Source: CAKVOD01 sp050872805
GTDB lineage: Bacteria > Bacillota > Clostridia > Christensenellales > UBA1242
DNA: 6,290 bases
Reading direction: 5' to 3'
Assembly (NCBI GenBank): GCA_050872805.1
Contig: JBNMHN010000074.1
Span: 1 to 6,290, forward strand
Shown here: one piece after another, positions 1 through 5,597 of the stretch
How the letters are laid out: each line of letters begins with the position of its first letter
How positions within the stretch are numbered: position 1 is the stretch's first letter
Notes under the pieces: generated by a model
The model's input: the letters and a program-made list of their open reading frames with translations, nothing else
Databases searched by the model: none
What the model was told of the DNA's origin: nothing
Position numbers and translations under genes: made by a program

Positions 1-28
1 CAGTAAGGTAAAATAAACACTGAAAATA

Positions 29-123
29 ATGGCAAAAAAGTCGCTACAAAAAAGGTACGAAAACTAAATTATAGGAACGAAATAGCAAGCAAAAAAGGGC
101 TCAATAAACTGCCTGTTTTTGTC
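29..123 (+). other. Possible N-terminal coding extension of the LRR gene, entered by a frame change
   Basis: An ATG at 29 opens a 12-codon frame (MAKKSLQKRYEN, TAA at 65-67). This is one frame away from the LRR frame, which is itself open back to TAA at 4-6 but has no ATG, GTG or TTG before 124. Codons 2-4 contain A AAA AAG (34-40) in zero-frame register. A -1 slip there, or one extra A in the tract, would give MAKKVATKKVRKLN and run straight into the LRR frame. That supplies the basic n-region missing from a start at 124. No good Shine-Dalgarno lies close to the ATG (TAAGG at 4-8 is about 20 nt away). Whether this is a homopolymer indel, slippage or chance is inference. Confidence 0.4.
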
Positions 124-1476
124 TTGTTCTTTTTTGCGATGCTACTATACGCGTCAATATTATTCTTTGTTGTGCCACCTCAAAATGTTCAAACAACCCA
201 CCAAAACAAAATGGCTGTGTCTGCATTAGAGGCTACAGGTTCTTGTGGAACAAACGTTGAATATTCATTTGACTCAACCACTGGTGAACTTACGATTTCA
301 GTAAAAGCCGGCGCAGTAACTGGCGCAATGACAAATTATACTTCTTCTGTTTCTTCTCGTTCGCCCTTTTGGGGGAAAAGTGAAATTAAGATAATAACTA
401 TAGAAAGTGGTGTAACAAGCATAGGCGATTTTGCATTTTATAATTGCAGTGGCTTGACGAGCATCACAATCCCTGCCAGTGTAACAAGCATCGGCAAACA
501 TGCATTTGAAGCTTGCGGCAGATTGACGAGCATTACAATCCCCGAAGGTGTAACAAGCATCGGCAGTTGTGTATTTATGAGTTGTAGTGGTTTGACGAGT
601 GTCATAATAGGCGCAGGTGTAACAAGCATCGGTTATTCTGCATTTGAAGCTTGTAGCGGCTTAACGAGCATCACAATTCCTGCCAGTGTAACAAGCATCG
701 GCGATACTGTATTTTTGGGTTGTAGCGGATTGACGAGCATAGTGGTTGCACCTGGGAACGCTAAATATGATAGTAGGAACAACTGTAATGCAATAATAGA
801 AAAAAGTGCAAATATATTGATATTGGGATGTAAGAATACGACAATTCCCGACAGTGTGACAAGCATCGACGGTTATGCATTTTATAATTGCAGTGGCTTG
901 ACGAACATTACAATCTCTGATGGAGTAATAAGCATAGGCAGGTCTGCGTTTTCTGGTTGTAATAATTTAACAATCATTGGGTCGGGGGACACTACAAAAA
1001 CGGCATATACCTATGCGCAAAGTAATAGTATTGATTATGCGACGGTGTGGGTAAAGAAAGATTCAAGTACGCACACGCGCACATTTTATGGTTTTAGAAC
1101 TAACAGCAGTGCAACAGCGGAGATTCAGACAAATAACCATAGTTTTGTTGACGACATATGTAGTGAATGTGGCGCTATAAGTGAATTTATGATTACGATA
1201 AACGTCACGACAAAAGTGTCACGAAATTTTGTAATTTATATATTAGATAGTAGCAACCAGCCAACAAGGCAGTTTGTTGCAAACGGCACTCCAATTAAGT
1301 TTACAGTTGAGAAGTCATCTACTTTCACGGTGCAAGTGTACGAGACATTGTATATGAGTGCAACTATTGACGGCGACAAGTTGTTGAAAAAGACGTATTC
1401 AAACGTGGCAAATGATACAACAATAGCAATTGACATTAGCGGTGTAATGAATGTCAACAACTGGGTTATGATATGA
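124..1476 (+). CDS. BspA-type leucine-rich-repeat (LRR_5) secreted or surface protein
   Basis: The protein begins with a hydrophobic stretch (residues 1-18, rich in F, L and V) that looks like the core of a signal peptide or membrane anchor. A BspA-style leader follows (about 40-90, with CGTN and GELTISVKAGAVTGAMTNY). Residues about 90-285 are LRR_5 repeats of 23 residues, pattern CSGLTSITIPxSVTSIGxxAF. One longer variant unit (about 209-243, with YDSRNNCNAII) is typical of the family. A short HSFVDDICSECG segment (339-350) carries one CxxC pair. The last 95 residues look beta-rich and unassigned. I see no LPxTG motif or C-terminal anchor. BspA-like proteins are usually outside the cell and bind host or matrix proteins; the ligand here is unknown. 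The start is uncertain: TTG 124 and ATG 139 both fall inside the hydrophobic core and neither has a Shine-Dalgarno, so the true N-terminus probably lies upstream. The gene ends in TGA just before a terminator. Confidence 0.85.
   Translation: MFFFAMLLYASILFFVVPPQNVQTTHQNKMAVSALEATGSCGTNVEYSFDSTTGELTISVKAGAVTGAMTNYTSSVSSRSPFWGKSEIKIITIESGVTSIGDFAFYNCSGLTSITIPASVTSIGKHAFEACGRLTSITIPEGVTSIGSCVFMSCSGLTSVIIGAGVTSIGYSAFEACSGLTSITIPASVTSIGDTVFLGCSGLTSIVVAPGNAKYDSRNNCNAIIEKSANILILGCKNTTIPDSVTSIDGYAFYNCSGLTNITISDGVISIGRSAFSGCNNLTIIGSGDTTKTAYTYAQSNSIDYATVWVKKDSSTHTRTFYGFRTNSSATAEIQTNNHSFVDDICSECGAISEFMITINVTTKVSRNFVIYILDSSNQPTRQFVANGTPIKFTVEKSSTFTVQVYETLYMSATIDGDKLLKKTYSNVANDTTIAIDISGVMNVNNWVMI
391..978 (+). 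repeat. 69-nt tandem coding repeats (LRR_5 units)
   Basis: The word GTAACAAGCAT, or a one-base variant, begins at 412, 481, 550, 619, 688, 856 and 925. Spacing is exactly 69 nt except for one 168-nt step (two units plus 30 nt) that holds the longer variant unit. DNA identity between some units is high: the stretches around 461-495 and 668-702 are almost identical, 207 nt (three units) apart. This suggests recent duplication or gene conversion inside the array. Confidence 0.9.
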
Positions 1477-1477
1477 C

Positions 1478-1510
1478 AAAAGTGGTATAGCGGGTGCTAT
1501 ACCGCTTTTT
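1478..1510 (+). terminator. Intrinsic terminator after the LRR gene
   Basis: AGTGGTATAGC (1481-1491) pairs with GCTATACCGCT (1496-1506) around a GGGT loop. The 11-bp stem has one G-U pair and can be extended by the A and T runs on either side. A T-run (1506-1510) follows. It starts one base after the LRR stop codon, so it should insulate rpoB from LRR transcription. Confidence 0.9.
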
Positions 1511-1538
1511 AGTAGTGGCGGGGCGAATAGGTGGGAAA

Positions 1539-1560
1539 AAAAATATTTTTTTGGAAAATG
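1539..1560 (+). promoter_or_regulatory. UP element of the rpoB promoter
   Basis: Positions 1541-1557 match the UP-element core AAAWWTWTTTTNNNAAA at every specified base, directly upstream of the -35 hexamer and about one base from the standard -59 to -38 placement. The A8-TA-T7 tract (1536-1552) is also an AT palindrome. UP elements bind the alpha-subunit C-terminal domains and raise promoter strength. The match is seen in the sequence; the activity is inferred. Confidence 0.6.
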
Positions 1561-1561
1561 C

Positions 1562-1590
1562 TTGACTTTTAATTTTGTTTATGGTAATAT
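1562..1590 (+). promoter_or_regulatory. Sigma-70/SigA-type promoter for rpoBC
   Basis: TTGACT (1562-1567) is followed by a 17-nt spacer and TAATAT (1585-1590). TGG directly precedes the -10 and gives an extended -10 (TGn). Transcription would begin near 1597, leaving a leader of about 205 nt before rpoB. It lies downstream of the LRR terminator, so rpoBC has its own promoter here. Confidence 0.75.
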
Positions 1591-1654
1591 ACTATGTATT
1601 TTATCTAAATTTATTTTGTTTGTCTTGACTTTTGCATTATCACCACTCTAAAGG

Positions 1655-1676
1655 ACGGCTGAATGCTGCCGTTTTT
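1655..1676 (+). terminator. Possible attenuator hairpin in the rpoB leader
   Basis: ACGGC (1655-1659) pairs with GCCGT (1668-1672) around an 8-nt loop and is followed by a T-run (1672-1676), the layout of a small intrinsic terminator. The 5-bp stem is short, so it would be weak or conditional. The left arm overlaps the Shine-Dalgarno of the possible leader peptide, and the right arm lies in that peptide's codons 2-4, so a translating ribosome would prevent the hairpin. Confidence 0.4.
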
Positions 1677-1698
1677 GCCGACTAATCAATTTTATTGA
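1663..1698 (+). CDS. Possible 11-codon leader peptide upstream of rpoB
   Basis: ATG at 1663 reads MLPFLPTNQFY and stops at TGA 1696-1698. It is preceded by AAAGGA (1650-1655) with a 7-nt spacer, a better ribosome binding site than the one before rpoB. The peptide matches no family I recognise, and its residues show no clear run of a single regulated amino acid. Its interest is its position: it overlaps both the small T-run hairpin (1655-1676) and the second hairpin (1682-1702), the arrangement expected of translation-controlled attenuation. A short frame like this can arise by chance. Confidence 0.3.
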   Translation: MLPFLPTNQFY

Positions 1699-1702
1699 TT
1701 GG
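1682..1702 (+). promoter_or_regulatory. Leader hairpin 2
   Basis: CTAATCAAT (1682-1690) pairs with ATTGATTGG (1694-1702) around a TTT loop. The 9-bp stem is mostly A-U with one G-U pair. No T-run follows, so it is not a terminator. It contains the stop codon of the possible leader peptide, so a ribosome stopping there would melt it. Its role is unknown. Confidence 0.4.
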
Positions 1703-1722
1703 CTGCGGGAGATTTTGACGGC

Positions 1723-1790
1723 GTTTCGTTCAAAATGGGCGAAAATAGTCAAAGTGTGGGGGCTTGGCAATCAAAATGAATGAACGAAAT
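1723..1790 (+). repeat. 10-nt inverted repeat spanning the end of the rpoB leader
   Basis: GTTTCGTTCA (1723-1732) is complementary to TGAACGAAAT (1781-1790): nine Watson-Crick pairs plus one G-U, with 48 nt between the arms. The right arm ends one base before the rpoB Shine-Dalgarno. In RNA the pairing would form a closed domain beside the ribosome binding site. It could also be a chance match. Confidence 0.35.
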
Positions 1791-1795
1791 GGGAG
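1791..1795 (+). promoter_or_regulatory. rpoB ribosome binding site
   Basis: GGGAG ends 6 nt before ATG 1802. The rpoB frame is closed by TGA at 1781-1783 with no other start codon between, so the 1802 start is well fixed. Confidence 0.75.
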
Positions 1796-1801
1796 TGGCA
1801 A

Positions 1802-3067
1802 ATGATCCAAAACACAGAGAATGGCAGACAAGCAGTCAAAAAGAGATATGGCAAAAGGGAACGCTTGCAAATATTGCACGCGGATATTCCTATTGAGTTG
1901 CCGTATCTTATTTCTATTCAAAAAGATTCTTTCAATAAGTTTTTGAATGAAGGAATGTGGAACATTATGAAAGAGTTTACGCCTATTGTAGACTTTTCGG
2001 GGAAAGCGGAACTCAGTTTTCTTAATGTAAAACTCGACCCTGAGACCAAATACGACAAGTACGAATGTATGCGCAGGGGGCTTACATATTCCTGCCCTAT
2101 TATTGCTACGTGCCGCTTGATTAACCGCGAGACTGGCTCAGTTGTAGAAAAGGAAGTTTATGTTGGCGATATGCCTATGATGACGGAAGAAGGAACTTTC
2201 ATTATCAATGGTGTAGAACGCGTTATCGTCAGCCAAATTGTACGCAGTCCTAGCGTTTACTACAAGTCGGAAATGGACAAGACGGGTGTGCGACTTTTTG
2301 CTGGGCAAATGATTCCTAGTCGCGGCGAATGGATTGAGTTTGAGACGACACCGCTTGGCGTTATCAAGGCAATCATCAACCGTGCAAGCAAGGTTTCTTT
2401 GGGCGTATTTTTGAAAGGTATGCTTTGGTCTTATGAAGAAGCAAAGGCGTATATGAAGAAAATGGGCGTCAAGAAAGAGGACGAGTCAAGTACTAATGTC
2501 TTTAATGACTACATTGCAAACTTGTTTGGTAATGACGAACTTATTCTGTCAACACTTGACAAAGAAGCGCTCAAAAATCCTGAAGATTGTTTGATTGAAC
2601 TTTCTAAAAAGTTGCGTCCAACCGAACTTCCTAGCGCCGACGCTATCAAGAGTTATCTAAATTCAGTATTCTACAACGAACAACGCTATGACCTAGCGCG
2701 CGTTGGTAGATACAAGTTCAACAACAAGTTGAGCCTTGCAAACAGAATTATCAAACAAGTTTTGTTTGAAGATGTCAAACTTGAAGACAAGGTTATCAAG
2801 AAAGGTACCGAAATTGACCGCGACCTTGCGTGGGAAATTCAAGATTCAGGCATCAACGAAGTTTGGGTCGACGTAAATGGCAAGGGGCACAAAATGATTG
2901 GTAACCGTATGGTTCACCTTGACAAAGTCATCAACTGCAAGCCTAGCGAACTTGGCATCTATGAGTTGGTTCACTACCCAACACTTATGCAAATTTTGTC
3001 GGAACACAAGACAAAAGAAGAAAAGTTGCAAGCAATCAGCGAAAATGTGGACAAACTTTGCACATAG
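1802..3067 (+). CDS. rpoB: RNA polymerase beta subunit, N-terminal part, ending at an in-frame TAG
   Basis: These 421 codons encode the first third of RpoB, the beta subunit that with beta' forms the catalytic core of RNA polymerase. Recognisable conserved stretches include IPYLISIQ-like PYLISIQKDSF (about 35-45), ECMRRGLTYS, EVYVGDMPMMTEEGTFIINGVERVIVSQIVRSPSVYY (about 117-155) and IPSRGEWIEFE. These cover the first part of the protrusion and the lobe. The frame stops at TAG 3065-3067 in the segment joining the lobe to the second part of the protrusion, just before TLTIDDLIAS, which continues in the same frame. Alone, this fragment lacks the fork, the rifamycin pocket and all catalytic elements. 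With the rest it makes 1260 codons, a normal length for a Firmicutes RpoB. It starts at ATG 1802 behind GGGAG and is the first gene of the rpoBC operon. Family and frame are certain; the meaning of the stop is not. Confidence 0.95.
   Translation: MIQNTENGRQAVKKRYGKRERLQILHADIPIELPYLISIQKDSFNKFLNEGMWNIMKEFTPIVDFSGKAELSFLNVKLDPETKYDKYECMRRGLTYSCPIIATCRLINRETGSVVEKEVYVGDMPMMTEEGTFIINGVERVIVSQIVRSPSVYYKSEMDKTGVRLFAGQMIPSRGEWIEFETTPLGVIKAIINRASKVSLGVFLKGMLWSYEEAKAYMKKMGVKKEDESSTNVFNDYIANLFGNDELILSTLDKEALKNPEDCLIELSKKLRPTELPSADAIKSYLNSVFYNEQRYDLARVGRYKFNNKLSLANRIIKQVLFEDVKLEDKVIKKGTEIDRDLAWEIQDSGINEVWVDVNGKGHKMIGNRMVHLDKVINCKPSELGIYELVHYPTLMQILSEHKTKEEKLQAISENVDKLCT
3065..3067 (+). other. In-frame TAG inside rpoB (codon 422)
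   Basis: The codons read TGC ACA TAG ACG CTT ACA. Homology to RpoB runs without a gap or frame change from before the TAG to after it, so one codon is affected. AAG (Lys), CAG (Gln), GAG, TCG, TTG, TGG and TAC/TAT are one base away. Related proteins, as I recall them, often have a basic residue here (as in KHITPDDI), and AAG is common in this gene while CAG is rare, so AAG to TAG is my best guess. No other in-frame TAG occurs in about 1940 codons of the three large genes, apart from the rpoB terminal stop. Confidence 0.95.
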
Positions 3068-3096
3068 ACGCTTACAATCGACGACTTGATTGCGTC
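3067..3096 (+). other. Possible RNA stem-loop directly after the in-frame TAG
   Basis: GACGC (3067-3071, starting with the G of TAG) pairs with GCGTC (3092-3096). Inside it AATC (3076-3079) pairs with GATT (3088-3091). A 4-nt bulge lies on the 5' side and the loop is 8 nt. Structures just 3' of a stop codon can favour recoding, but this segment also codes for a conserved part of RpoB, so the pairing may be incidental. Confidence 0.35.
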
Positions 3097-5584
3097 AGTA
3101 AGTTTCTTGCTTGACCTCAACGCAGGTATCGGCGTCACTGACTATATCGACCACTTGGCAAACCGTAGAGTATGCCCAGTTGGCGAACTTATGTCAGGCG
3201 CACTTAGACAAGGTATGGTAAAACTTGTCAACCTCGCTAAAGAAAGTATGCAAGGGCAAGACCTCACACAAGCAGACCCTACAACAGTTATCAACGCAAG
3301 ACCTATTAATAAGGAATTGCGCAACTTTGTTGCAACCAGCCAACTTTCGCAAATTATGGACCAAGTCAACCCGATTGCGGAACTCACACAAAAGAGACGT
3401 CTATCAGCGGTTGGTACAGGCGGTATCAAAAAGGAACGCGCTAGTGCGGAAGTTCGTGATATTCACTATACGCACTATGGTAGAATTTGTCCTATTGAAA
3501 CGCCAGAAGGTCAATCAGTTGGTTTGATTAACTCGCTTTCACTTTATGCAAAAATTAATGAATATGGCTTCATCCTCTCGCCTTATAGAAAGGTAGATAA
3601 GCAAACAGGTAAGGTCACCGACCACGTTGACTACCTTATGGCGGATGAAGAAGAAAAATATATCATCGCTCAAGCAACCGAACCGCTTGATGCTGAAGGT
3701 AAACTCAAAAACGAACGTTTGGTTTGCCGTTTTAAAGACAGAATTATTGAAGTAGAACGCGCACGCGTTGACTATGTCGAAGTTTCGCCACGTCAATTGC
3801 TTAGTGCTGCTACAACGACAATTCCTTTCCTTGAAAATACGGAAGCAAAACGTGCGTTGATGGGTTCTAACATGCAACGTCAGGCAGTTCCGCTTTTGAA
3901 AACTGAAGCGCCATTTGTCGGCACGGGTATGGAAGAGAAAATCGCTAGAGACAGCGGCGCAATGATTCTCAGTGACTGCGACGGCGTCGTAACATATGTT
4001 TCTGGGACAAAGATTGTTGTCACTGATAGCGACGGCAAAGAACACGACCACAAACTCATTAAGTTTGTAAAGACAAACAAAGACACTTGTATGAACCAAA
4101 AACCTTGCGTTGAAAAGGGTGCAAAAGTAAAGAAGGGCGAAGTGCTTGCGGACGGTTATTCAACCAACGGCGGCGAACTTGCGCTTGGTAAAAACTTGCT
4201 CATCGCCTTTATGAACTGGGAAGGTTATAACTACGAGGACTCAATCCTCATTTCCGAAAGACTTGTCAAAGAGGACGTGCTCACTTCAATTTACCTCACA
4301 ACGCTTGAGACAAAATCAAGGGCAACAAAACTTGGCGACGAGGAAATTACAAGAGATATTCCTAATATTTCGGAAGAATCACTCAAAGATTTGGACGAAC
4401 ATGGTATCGTTAGAGTTGGTGCTGAAGTTAGACCAGGAGATATTCTTGTCGGTAAAATCACGCCAAAGGGCGAAGCCGAACTCATTCCTGAAGAAAGACT
4501 TTTGCGCGCAATCTTTGGTGAAAAGGCGCGTGAAGTCAAGGACACAAGTTTGAGAGTTGACCACGGTCACGGCGGCACGGTTGTCGATGTTCAAATTCTT
4601 TCAAGGAAGAACAAGGACGAACTTGAACCGGGTGTAAACGAACTTGTTAGAGTTACAATCGCTCAAAAACGTAAAATTTCAGTCGGCGATAAGATGTCAG
4701 GACGTCACGGTAACAAGGGTGTCGTTTCAAGAGTTTTGCCAGTCGAAGGTATGCCATTTATGGCAAACGGGCAACCTGTCGATGTTGTTTTGAACACTTT
4801 GGGTGTCCCTTCACGTATGAACCTAGGGCAGTTGCTTGAAGTCCACTTGGGGCTTATTGCAAAAACGCTCGGCGTTCACGTTGCAACTCCAGTATTTGAC
4901 GGATTCAACGAAAACGACATTGAAAAAATGCTCAAGGAAAACGATTTGCCTGAAGATGGCAAGATGACGCTTTATGACGGACGTACGGGTCAACCATTCG
5001 ACAACAAAGTCACAGTCGGGTATATGTATATGCTCAAACTTGACCATATGGTCGACAGCAAGATGCACGCAAGAAGTATTGGGCCTTATGCGCTTGTTAC
5101 GCAACAACCACTCGGTGGTAAAGCAATGTTTGGTGGACAAAAATTCGGTGAAATGGAAGTTTGGGCTATCGAAGCATACGGCGCAGCAAACATTTTGCAA
5201 GAACTTTTGACGGTTAAGTCCGACGATATCAATGGTAGAAACAAGACCTATGAAGCAATCGTCAAGGGCGAACCTATCGCTGAACCGGGCGTTCCTGAAG
5301 CATTTAAAGTATTGATGAAAGAATTCCAAAGCCTTGGGCTTGATATGAAGATTTTGAATGAAGAACACAAGGAAATCAATTTGAATGAATTGAACGACGA
5401 CGATGTCGACATTCAAAAGACAATCAAAGAGCGCGACAAAGAACTCAAAGACATTGAGATTGCTGAAGAGATTGAAGATATTACCGAAACTGAGGACAAA
5501 GACGGCATTGAGGCAGTTAGTCCGATGGTGGAAGATGAATTTGAAACGGACGATTTGTTCGATGATTATGATGATAATGATTAG
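3068..5584 (+). CDS. rpoB: RNA polymerase beta subunit, C-terminal part, continuing after the in-frame TAG
   Basis: This is the remaining two thirds of RpoB in the same frame as 1802-3064. In order it has the second protrusion segment (IDHLANRRVCPVGEL), the rifamycin pocket (TSQLSQIMDQ...QKRRLSAV and CPIETPEG), NMQRQAVP, the NWEGYNYEDSILISERLV segment with the acidic pair near the active site, GDKMSGRHGNKGVVSR with the two conserved active-site lysines, and GGKAMFGGQKFGEMEVWAIEAYGA with the C-terminal clamp part. A tail of about 60 residues is rich in Asp and Glu. As a separate gene it would have to start at TTG 3086 or ATG 3191. Neither has a Shine-Dalgarno, and the ATG would remove conserved protrusion residues, so I read it as the continuation of one gene. 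All catalytic motifs are intact and there is no sign of decay. It ends in TAG, whose last two bases belong to the rpoC Shine-Dalgarno. Confidence 0.95.
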   Translation, partial: TLTIDDLIASVSFLLDLNAGIGVTDYIDHLANRRVCPVGELMSGALRQGMVKLVNLAKESMQGQDLTQADPTTVINARPINKELRNFVATSQLSQIMDQVNPIAELTQKRRLSAVGTGGIKKERASAEVRDIHYTHYGRICPIETPEGQSVGLINSLSLYAKINEYGFILSPYRKVDKQTGKVTDHVDYLMADEEEKYIIAQATEPLDAEGKLKNERLVCRFKDRIIEVERARVDYVEVSPRQLLSAATTTIPFLENTEAKRALMGSNMQRQAVPLLKTEAPFVGTGMEEKIARDSGAMILSDCDGVVTYVSGTKIVVTDSDGKEHDHKLIKFVKTNKDTCMNQKPCVEKGAKVKKGEVLADGYSTNGGELALGKNLLIAFMNWEGYNYEDSILISERLVKEDVLTSIYLTTLETKSRATKLGDEEITRDIPNISEESLKDLDEHGIVRVGAEVRPGDILVGKITPKGEAELIPEERLLRAIFGEKAREVKDTSLRVDHGHGGTVVDVQILSRKNKDELEPGVNELVRVTIAQKRKISVGDKMSGRHGNKGVVSRVLPVEGMPFMANGQPVDVVLNTLGVPSRMNLGQLLEVHLGLIAKTLGVHVATPVFDGFNENDIEKMLKENDLPEDGKMTLYDGRTGQPFDNKVTVGYMYMLKLDHMVDSKMHARSIGPYALVTQQPLGGKAMFGGQKFGEMEVWAIEAYGAANILQELLTVKSDDINGRNKTYEAIVKGEPIAEPGVPEAFKVLMKEFQSLGLDMKILNEEHKEINLNELNDDDVDIQKTIKERDKELKDIEIAEEIEDITETEDKDGIEAVSPMVEDEFETDDLFDDYDDND
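3332..3412 (+). other. Rifamycin-pocket (RRDR) segment with unusual residues
   Basis: Aligned by eye to E. coli beta 507-533, the segment keeps Q510, L511, Q513, D516, R528, R529 and S531. It differs at F514 (Ile), N518 (Val), S522 (Ala), H526 (Gln, codon CAA at 3389-3391) and L533 (Val). In the neighbouring cluster, P567 is Gln (3512-3514) and N568 is Ser (3515-3517). Substitutions at 526 are a classic cause of rifampicin resistance. Numbering is from memory of the alignment. Confidence 0.7.
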
Positions 5585-5587
5585 GAG
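5583..5587 (+). promoter_or_regulatory. rpoC ribosome binding site overlapping the rpoB stop
   Basis: AGGAG shares its first two bases with the rpoB TAG stop and lies 10 nt before ATG 5598, slightly longer than usual. Ribosomes ending rpoB would stop on the rpoC binding site, which suits translational coupling of beta and beta' production. Confidence 0.8.
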
Positions 5588-5597
5588 AAAATAAACG

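Noticed and set aside
1625..1652. Second TTGACT (1625-1630) with TCTAAA (1647-1652) as another rpoB promoter
   Set aside because: The -10 matches only 4 of 6 bases with a 16-nt spacer, has no extended -10, and coincides with the Shine-Dalgarno of the possible leader peptide. The upstream promoter is far better.
1735..1779. Short frame MGENSQSVGAWQSK in the rpoB leader
   Set aside because: No Shine-Dalgarno at a usable distance (GGGAG is 23 nt away).
1776..1805. Nine-codon frame MNERNGSGK whose TGA overlaps the rpoB ATG
   Set aside because: The overlap looks like translational coupling, but the only upstream purine run (GGGGG at 1758-1762) is 13 nt away, and rpoB has its own GGGAG.
3065..3067. 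A frameshift as the cause of the rpoB interruption
   Set aside because: The parts before and after the TAG are in the same frame and homology is continuous, so a substitution-type event fits and an indel does not.
3086..3088. TTG 3086 as the true start of a separate rpoB C-terminal gene
   Set aside because: No Shine-Dalgarno, and conserved residues TLTIDDL lie upstream of it in the same frame, right up to the TAG.
3539..4099. Minus-strand open frame of 186 codons
   Set aside because: It is entirely antisense to conserved rpoB codons, with no ribosome binding site or recognisable product.
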